From a virus, in IMG/VR virus record IMGVR_UViG_3300025674_000092, positions 1 to 42,697 of that record: 42,697 bases of DNA, one strand, 5' to 3'. The notes under the pieces are model-generated. The model saw nothing but the letters and a program-made list of their open reading frames with translations. It did no database searches and had not been told where the DNA came from. The stretch's first letter is position 1, and every line of letters begins with the position of its first letter. Shown here piece by piece: positions 37,139-42,697 of this stretch. The position numbers and the translations under genes were made by a program.

Positions 37139-39457
37139 TTAAGACCCTGACTGTTGTTTGAGTTTATTCAATAAAGAATCTAATATTTGTTCTTGAAATT
37201 GTGGTTGTTGCTTGATTGCATCTATAGCTTGTTTTACTAGCTCATTGTCTTCAGTAACATCAAATTGTTGCAGTATTTGAGATAAGGCAGAACCATATTC
37301 TACTTCTGGTCTTCCAATAGCCTCTCTTAACTGATTATTTGCTTCTTGAACGTTTTGTAAAATACTTTTTAAAGTGTTAGTCGCGACAGTAGCATCACTG
37401 AATCCAGAGATTCTTAAATTTGCTTTTTGATCTGCAATTCTGTTAAAAGCTGGCATTCTAGTAACATCAATATCTTTAACAAAATTAACTAATTTTTCAG
37501 GTATCAATGTTTCTAAGTTCGCTAAATCTTGAATATCAGGATCCGATAAAAATTTTGTTACAGAAGGAGGAACAGGGCTTGTGCTACCAAATAATTCAAA
37601 GAATTGATTTATAGGCAAGACTCCTTTTTGAGCTACCTGTATAACATCTCCTACTAAACCTGCTAGCTTAGGATTGTTTTCAATCATTCCTATTGCTTCA
37701 TTTAATAGTTTTTCTAGTTCTACACCTGAGATAATTCTGTTTTGATATTTAGTAATCATTCCAGGATCTCTTACCAATTCCATACCACCTTTTCCTACTA
37801 ATTCGCTTTTTTGTAAACCCATAGAGCCTCCTTCAATACCTTCCATGGCTTCCTCATAAGTAATCCCACCAGCAGTGGTTTCTCCCATAGAAGAAGAACC
37901 ATTGGCTCTTTTTACAATACCACCGTCTTTCATATCAACAGTCGAGAAAGTTTGTTGTATTAAAGGTTGTTGAGCAGTAGTTGATACAGGTTCAAAATTT
38001 GCATCTAGTAAGTCTCTAATTTTTGTTGCATCTTTGGTTTGATCTAAAACAACAACACTTCCTGTTTTAGGGTCTTTTAAATAAATCGGTTTTTCCATAC
38101 CTTTTGACTGTTCAAAAAGCATTTTTAATTGATTCTCTAATCCCATTTTAGCAAGATTAAATTCTCTCTCCGACATTGAAGATTTTCTAGCTAATAAAGT
38201 TTTGTAAGCTTGCATTGCAATTGCCTTGTCTTGCTGAGTTACAGCGTTAGTTATTTTGTAAATATCTCCTACTGTTTGGGATATCAATTCATTAATATCT
38301 GCTCCTGAAGCAAGTTCTAGGCCTCTTTGTATTCCTGTTAAAGCTAAAGCTCTTTGAGCCTCTTTTTTACCGTCACCTAAAACACCTTTTAATAAATCAA
38401 TTTCACTTTGAAGACTTGAAGCATCCATTGTTACTGGAGTCACATATTGTTTCATAAAATCAGAAATCAAAGTATTAGACATGTCCATATAGTCAGGTGT
38501 TGGAGTAGATATTAAAGAAGTAGTTGGAGTAGATATTAAAGAAGTAGTTGGAGGAGTCATAGCACCTGTAAAAGTAGGATCGCCTTGAATAGATGTTCCT
38601 GGAATATTTCTAAATTGAAAAGGTGCATCAACAATTAAACCTGATTGAGCTCTCACAATACCCATATTCTGTGGGTTAGCTAATTGATCGGAAGCTCTAG
38701 GCATCATATCTTGAGCTTGTTGTGTAGCACCAATACCTTGTTGTTCTTGTAATTCGAATACTGGTTGAACTAAAGCGAGAACAGATAAAGGTGTATCAGT
38801 AGCATCTTTTTCACCAACAACGCCTGCTAGTTCTTGAACTCTTCCTTCCATAGGCACATCGTCACCACGAATTTCATTCATTAATTGAACATATTGTTCT
38901 GGAGAAACTTTAGCGATACCTTCCTCAGACGGTTCACGGTCCACGGTCATCGGACCTTGCTCCATGGATTCTTCTTCATCTAAACCTGAAGCGATACCCA
39001 CAGCATCCGTTTCCATTTCACCACCTTCAGCCATGCCTGGTATTTCGTTAAACTCAAACATTCCTTCTCTAATCATTTGATAAGTATCCATGTTTCGTGG
39101 AACAGTTATCTGTTGACCAAAAGTCTCAGAGTTAGGTCTTCGATCAATAACCATAACGGTTTCTTCTACAAGTGTAGGATCTGACTTAGAGGTACCAGTT
39201 AAAGGACCACTCATCGGTTCTATTTCACCACTCATGGGATTTCGAACATACTTACCTTTAAACTCTTCAAAAGGTCGTCTCATTAAATCACCCAATTGTC
39301 TGCTCACATTATCAGCTTCTTGATTGCCAATAACATTTCTCATTCCTTGATTTGCTCTAATGTCTTCTATTAATGATCTTAGTTCTGCTGATCGCTCACC
39401 GACGATGGGTGATCCTGATTGTCTAAACAAAGGTCTTTTCATTACTGAATTCATCAT
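37139..39457 (-). CDS. Large putative virion protein
   Basis: A 772-residue acidic protein with long helical and low-complexity regions. It has an 8-residue tandem repeat (TTSLISTP type) near the middle and the recurring phrases GMAEGGEMETDAVGIAS and MKDGGIVKRANGSS. No enzyme domain was recognised. The gene is in a block of very large proteins at the tail side of the genome. A GC-rich word (38933-38960) encodes part of MTVDREPSEEG. Confidence 0.65.
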   Translation of the reverse strand: MMNSVMKRPLFRQSGSPIVGERSAELRSLIEDIRANQGMRNVIGNQEADNVSRQLGDLMRRPFEEFKGKYVRNPMSGEIEPMSGPLTGTSKSDPTLVEETVMVIDRRPNSETFGQQITVPRNMDTYQMIREGMFEFNEIPGMAEGGEMETDAVGIASGLDEEESMEQGPMTVDREPSEEGIAKVSPEQYVQLMNEIRGDDVPMEGRVQELAGVVGEKDATDTPLSVLALVQPVFELQEQQGIGATQQAQDMMPRASDQLANPQNMGIVRAQSGLIVDAPFQFRNIPGTSIQGDPTFTGAMTPPTTSLISTPTTSLISTPTPDYMDMSNTLISDFMKQYVTPVTMDASSLQSEIDLLKGVLGDGKKEAQRALALTGIQRGLELASGADINELISQTVGDIYKITNAVTQQDKAIAMQAYKTLLARKSSMSEREFNLAKMGLENQLKMLFEQSKGMEKPIYLKDPKTGSVVVLDQTKDATKIRDLLDANFEPVSTTAQQPLIQQTFSTVDMKDGGIVKRANGSSSMGETTAGGITYEEAMEGIEGGSMGLQKSELVGKGGMELVRDPGMITKYQNRIISGVELEKLLNEAIGMIENNPKLAGLVGDVIQVAQKGVLPINQFFELFGSTSPVPPSVTKFLSDPDIQDLANLETLIPEKLVNFVKDIDVTRMPAFNRIADQKANLRISGFSDATVATNTLKSILQNVQEANNQLREAIGRPEVEYGSALSQILQQFDVTEDNELVKQAIDAIKQQPQFQEQILDSLLNKLKQQSGS
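38499..38546 (-). repeat. 24-bp perfect tandem repeat in coding DNA
   Basis: Two identical 24-base copies lie at 38499-38522 and 38523-38546 and encode two copies of an eight-residue unit (PTTSLIST). It is probably a slippage-prone linker in the 772-residue protein. Confidence 0.85.
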
Positions 39458-40356
39458 TAAAAGAGCCCTCCACTTTGTAATCCACCTAAGGCACTAAGAC
39501 CTGCGATACCATATCCTGCGATTTGTTGAAGAGGAGATACAGAGGTAGTAGGAGTTGTTTGTGTTTGAATTGTTTGCTGACTGGTAGGAGCGCCTGCATA
39601 GATGTCGGATAAGAATCCGACTCTTTGATAAGGCTCATACATTTGTTGCATTAAATTTTGTCTTGCTACATCTAACTGACTTTGAGCTTGTTGCTGACCT
39701 AAAGAACCGAGTCCCAATAAAGTATTGATATCTTGGGTGCCCAATTGTTGTCCTGTCACGCCTAATTGCGCTTGTTGTGCTCCGAACGCTCCATATTGAG
39801 GAGCTAAAGCACCTAAACCTGCGGCTGAAGATTGTTGTCTTTGACCTAATTGTTGTTGAGCATTAAGGAAAGCTTGAGCCTGAGCTTGGGCTAAAGCTGA
39901 AGCACGATTACGTTCTAATTCTGCTTGAGCAATTCCTTCTCTTCCACCACCAAAAGCACCTGCTTGAATGGCTTGAGCTGCTTGTCCTTGTTGAGCAATA
40001 TTATACGCACGGTTAATTTCATCTTGAATCGCTTGTTGATAAGGATTCATAAAAGGTTGAATCTCTGCCATGGTTGGAGCACGACCAATGTCGGTATAAG
40101 CTTGCGCTGCTTGTCCTAACGTTCCGAGGCCCGCGGCTTGTGACTGAAGTGCAGAAGTTAAATAAGGTTGATAAGCACCTATTCCTGTTTGTCCTAATTG
40201 AATTGCTCTTAATTGTTCAGGAGTTAATCCAGCTATTTGTTGTTCAGGTAAGGTTAAGGGTTGATCTGCTAACGCTTTAGCAGTATCTAAAAGACCCAGT
40301 TTCCTTGCTTCTACTTCAGGAGCTTCTCTTGTGATATATTCCGTTGTTGTAACCAT
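39457..40356 (-). CDS. Ala/Gln-rich putative virion protein
   Basis: A 299-residue protein made mostly of Ala, Gln, Gly and Leu, with long helical stretches (residues about 60-240, such as AQAQAQAFLNAQQQLGQRQQ). It starts MVTTTEYITREAPEVEARKL and ends in a Gly-rich hydrophobic tail. Such proteins are frequent next to podovirus internal proteins and may form or line the ejection tube. No catalytic motif was seen. It shares a base with both neighbours. Confidence 0.65.
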   Translation of the reverse strand: MVTTTEYITREAPEVEARKLGLLDTAKALADQPLTLPEQQIAGLTPEQLRAIQLGQTGIGAYQPYLTSALQSQAAGLGTLGQAAQAYTDIGRAPTMAEIQPFMNPYQQAIQDEINRAYNIAQQGQAAQAIQAGAFGGGREGIAQAELERNRASALAQAQAQAFLNAQQQLGQRQQSSAAGLGALAPQYGAFGAQQAQLGVTGQQLGTQDINTLLGLGSLGQQQAQSQLDVARQNLMQQMYEPYQRVGFLSDIYAGAPTSQQTIQTQTTPTTSVSPLQQIAGYGIAGLSALGGLQSGGLF

Positions 40357-41411
40357 TATGCCATACCTATGCTTTGTTGTGATAAACTACCACCGTTTTC
40401 TAAACTTTTCATCATTTTATACATATTTTTTGCCCCCTCTTTTCGCGATCCACCACCCGCGTTTCGCACTGCTTTCGCAGTCATCACAAACTCACCGTCA
40501 CTTAACATCGCTGGAATATCATCAGAAGTACCTGTCCCAGGGCCTGCGATCTCTCCAATACGTTTAGGGTGTTCTCTTACCTTACCGTCAGGATGTTCGA
40601 TCCGTTGACCACTTCCAGAGGCAAAACCTGTTATTTCTCCACCCATAGCAGCGTATATTGTAGGATCATATCCTTGAGGACCTGTAATATCTAATAACTG
40701 ATATTGTGCATAGTTAGGAGTGTATAAATCTTCACGAGTATAAACTTCTTCCTCTTCTTCCTCTGGTTTAGGACCTAATAACTGTTCAGCTAAAGGTAAA
40801 GCAGTTAGTCCAGCATAAGCCAAAGGACCATATTGATACATAAAACTAGATTCTTTTGGAATACCTAATCCAATTAAATCTTCATCAGCTAAATCGATTC
40901 CAGATAGTTTTCCTAATAGTTTAGCTTTTTTAAATTCAGGATTAATTGCTCTTTGACTAGGATCAACGCCTGCTCTTACTTTTTCAAAAGCTTTTCCAAA
41001 GAAACCTTTTTCTTCTGTTGGTACTGAAGGTACTTGAGGAATATCTCTTCCAGTGACTCCACTCATGAATCGTTGACCGATGTTTCCTGATCTATCGCTT
41101 AAAGCTCCTTGAATACCTGAAGTTGCAACTTGAAGAGCTAAATTTTTTGCTATGTCAGCAGGTTTTTTTCCTGCTAATCCTTGAATACCTGCTCCTAGTA
41201 AATATTGTCCTCCCTTACTTGCAAGAAAAGAACCTAGTTTTCCACCAACTAAACTTCCAATACCTGGAGCTACAAAAGGTAATACAAAAGGAGCAATCGG
41301 AGCAACAGCTTTAGCGACACCTGTGACAGTGTCTTTGACGTTTTGAAAAAAATCACCAATGAGAGATCCAAGACCTAATTCATAAATCTGTGGGTACTCT
41401 TTTTGTTGCAT
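40356..41411 (-). CDS. Putative virion protein with SDDIPAMLSDGEFV motif
   Basis: A 351-residue protein with a Gly/Ala-rich hydrophobic N-terminal region (about 28-85) and a central charged region. The C-terminal segment AMGGEITGFASGSGQRIEHP is followed by GPGTGTSDDIPAMLSDGEFV and MTAKAVRNAGGG. The last motif (G.GT..SD.I.A.LS.GE.V....AV...G) is a well-known block in phage tail and virion proteins, including tape-measure types. The protein is too short to be a tape measure here. A tail or ejection role is likely. Confidence 0.75.
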   Translation of the reverse strand: MQQKEYPQIYELGLGSLIGDFFQNVKDTVTGVAKAVAPIAPFVLPFVAPGIGSLVGGKLGSFLASKGGQYLLGAGIQGLAGKKPADIAKNLALQVATSGIQGALSDRSGNIGQRFMSGVTGRDIPQVPSVPTEEKGFFGKAFEKVRAGVDPSQRAINPEFKKAKLLGKLSGIDLADEDLIGLGIPKESSFMYQYGPLAYAGLTALPLAEQLLGPKPEEEEEEVYTREDLYTPNYAQYQLLDITGPQGYDPTIYAAMGGEITGFASGSGQRIEHPDGKVREHPKRIGEIAGPGTGTSDDIPAMLSDGEFVMTAKAVRNAGGGSRKEGAKNMYKMMKSLENGGSLSQQSIGMA

Positions 41412-41417
41412 TTTTCA

Positions 41418-41675
41418 TTATCCTTGTTTAGGTGTAACCGCACCCGTGAATAATTTAGGGGCGATGACGTTAACATCTCGACGAATATCTTCGGTAGTAG
41501 TATCAGTATTAGGATCGGCAATATCGCTATTGGCATGATCTTCTGAATCATATTCCAAGCCAGTTCGTGTATTGGTAATTGTAGTTTCAACCTTACAGCT
41601 ATAGACAGGGATTTGATTCCCTTCAATATCGTATTCATAGCGTAAGATGATCGGTTCATCTATAATTTTTGCCAT
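41418..41675 (-). CDS. 85-residue protein, unknown
   Basis: It starts MAKIIDEPIILRYEYDIEGN and contains a short CKVETTITNTRTG strand-like piece and an acidic Asp-rich tail. This beta-rich small protein is separated from the 351-residue gene by six bases. An overlapping alternative frame (41375-41659) is less protein-like. No family was recognised. Confidence 0.6.
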   Translation of the reverse strand: MAKIIDEPIILRYEYDIEGNQIPVYSCKVETTITNTRTGLEYDSEDHANSDIADPNTDTTTEDIRRDVNVIAPKLFTGAVTPKQG

Positions 41676-41699
41676 GTTCTATTTTTATAGGTGTTTTAT

Positions 41700-42263
41700 C
41701 TAGAAATCAATGGTTTTGCTGTAATTAAAAGTATCAAAATCACTTTTATGTAACTCGTATATTTTATCTTTTCTTTCTTGAGTTAATAGCTCTTTATAGT
41801 CTATCGAAACATCTTTAGCATTATAATGTCCGAAAGTTTTAACCTCTATTTCAAACAATTCTTTCATTTGATTTAGTTTTTCTTTGAAGTTTTCATATTT
41901 CACAAAAAGATGTATTTTATCTAAATAATTTCCTAAATACTCAGAAATAGGCATATTGTGTGTTTCAATATGGGGTGTTGTTCCTCTGAAATTCCAGTCT
42001 AAATATTCATCAAAAGAAGCAGTATTTCTTATCCAAGCGGATCGAATAGCTTGTTGCCAACAAGAAACAGCTCTTGTGTAGGGATGCCGAACAGTTGTAA
42101 ATAAAAAATAATTTTTGTCTAAGGCTTTTTCTATCATTGATTTATTATTTTCTTCCCAAAGATATTTTAAGTTATGGGTAACATTTTTTGAGTGAATAGG
42201 TCCCAACCAAGCGTTCACGGTACTCGAAGCCGTCTTCGCCGTTCGAACGTACAGTAAAGACAT
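41700..42263 (-). CDS. Sulfotransferase-family protein
   Basis: A 187-residue protein with the two PAPS-binding elements of sulfotransferases. The 5'-phosphosulfate loop is YVRTAKTASSTVNAWLG (5-21; K10, S13, S14) and the 3'-phosphate site is FTTVRHPYTRAVSCW (55-69; R59, S67). This order is typical of the sulfotransferase family 2 and heparan 2-O-type enzymes. In a phage it could sulfate a host surface sugar or a virion component. It sits between structural genes, with the next gene sharing one base. Confidence 0.8.
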   Translation of the reverse strand: MSLLYVRTAKTASSTVNAWLGPIHSKNVTHNLKYLWEENNKSMIEKALDKNYFLFTTVRHPYTRAVSCWQQAIRSAWIRNTASFDEYLDWNFRGTTPHIETHNMPISEYLGNYLDKIHLFVKYENFKEKLNQMKELFEIEVKTFGHYNAKDVSIDYKELLTQERKDKIYELHKSDFDTFNYSKTIDF

Positions 42264-42604
42264 TACTGTTGAATAAGACCTCTGTTCACCTCAAGAATAG
42301 AAACAGTCCCACTCACGGTGGTATTACTTGTACTACTCAAAACAAGAGTATCGCTTTCTTCTAAAATGATAGGACCTTTGGCAATATTACAAATAGTGGG
42401 CCCTGAGATATTAGCATAGGCTATCTGAGTAGCAGTGTTAGAATTACTACTGTCAAAAACATAAGCTCGAACAATGGCACTCCCTCCTGTATTGGTAATT
42501 TGTATATTTTGAATAATCGCACGAGTTAAAGTATCCGTAGCATAGATAACTGTATTAGCAGTATCAGCAGGATTAAAGAATGCGTTTTTATAAATATTAG
42601 CCAT
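42263..42604 (-). CDS. Putative small virion protein
   Basis: A 113-residue beta-rich protein (MANIYKNAFFNPADTANTVI) with many Thr, Ser, Asn and Ile. No motif was recognised, but the style matches tail or fibre-associated proteins of this operon. It shares one base with the sulfotransferase gene and overlaps the previous gene's stop. Confidence 0.65.
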   Translation of the reverse strand: MANIYKNAFFNPADTANTVIYATDTLTRAIIQNIQITNTGGSAIVRAYVFDSSNSNTATQIAYANISGPTICNIAKGPIILEESDTLVLSSTSNTTVSGTVSILEVNRGLIQQ

Positions 42605-42697
42605 TTGTTGTATCGTACCATTTTATTGAACCAATAACGCCATCATTATTGGATGCACCTTTAGCACATAAAGTTAGTGTGTCGGATGCACCTGCTA
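42597..42697 (-). CDS. Partial gene at right edge
   Basis: The last 33 residues of a leftward gene, ending GVIGSIKWYDTTNG, are visible; the start lies beyond the window. It overlaps the next ATG by eight bases. The composition (Ala, Gly, Ser, Asn, Thr) is like the beta-rich structural protein beside it. Confidence 0.6.
   Translation of the reverse strand, partial: AGASDTLTLCAKGASNNDGVIGSIKWYDTTNG

Noticed and set aside
1-42697. Complete circular genome
   Set aside because: A gene starts at the left edge and another is cut at the right edge, but joining the ends does not keep the reading frame.
1-42697. CRISPR arrays or insertion sequences
   Set aside because: I saw no regularly spaced repeats with spacers and no transposase gene.

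Overview
This window is most likely part of the genome of a marine, tailed, probably podovirus-like bacteriophage. The DNA is AT-rich and tightly packed, and many genes overlap by 1 to 40 bases. It carries a full set of head genes: large and small terminase, portal, scaffold-like protein, HK97-type major capsid protein and head accessory proteins. It also has a lysozyme, a holin-like protein and a DNA polymerase I replication module. I see no tape measure, integrase or repressor. The low GC content and marine-type gene families suggest an alphaproteobacterial host such as a SAR11/Pelagibacter relative, but this is inference. Genes run off both ends and the two ends do not join in frame, so the window is probably not a complete circular genome.

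Layout: (1) 1-12,876, minus strand: VRR-NUC nuclease, terminase, a methyltransferase-domain protein, portal, small proteins, a 3TM holin-like protein, GroES-like co-chaperonin, scaffold-like protein, head proteins and major capsid protein, with a terminator after the capsid gene. (2) 12,877-13,510: a long divergent control region with repeated ATCACACT boxes and T-runs. (3) 13,511-20,280, plus strand: about twenty small early-type genes, nearly all of unknown function, interrupted by long structured spacers. (4) 20,277-24,049: mostly minus strand, a cassette of SNF2-type helicase, methyltransferase, PD-(D/E)XK nuclease, DUF2061-like membrane protein and unknowns. (5) 24,086-32,703, plus strand: the replication module, with a protein ending in an SSB-like tip, an AEP-type primase, an ABC ATPase/GNAT fusion, an SF1 helicase, DNA polymerase I and a DUF3310 protein. 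(6) 32,700-42,697, minus strand: lysozyme, a block of very large putative virion or ejection proteins, and a sulfotransferase.

The most unusual content is RNA. Two candidate type II hammerhead ribozymes (14,407-14,463 and 14,995-15,059) lie in the same orientation and flank three small genes. If both cut, a 593-nt RNA would be released. The leader of the primase gene (25,840-25,968) folds as a three-way junction whose second loop holds an exact 8-nt complement of the downstream Shine-Dalgarno sequence. A 216-nt element at 16,931-17,146 is closed by a perfect 13-bp helix and has tRNA-like parts. A two-hairpin leader module occurs twice (13,822 and 14,105). Further structured spacers lie at 13,636, 15,073, 16,595 and 32,318. 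A family of short GC-rich words (TCCACGRTC type) is scattered through the AT-rich genome, including inside genes and in the ribozyme stems.

All functional calls rest on reading motifs by eye. RNA folds were found as complementary strands and were not computed with an energy model.
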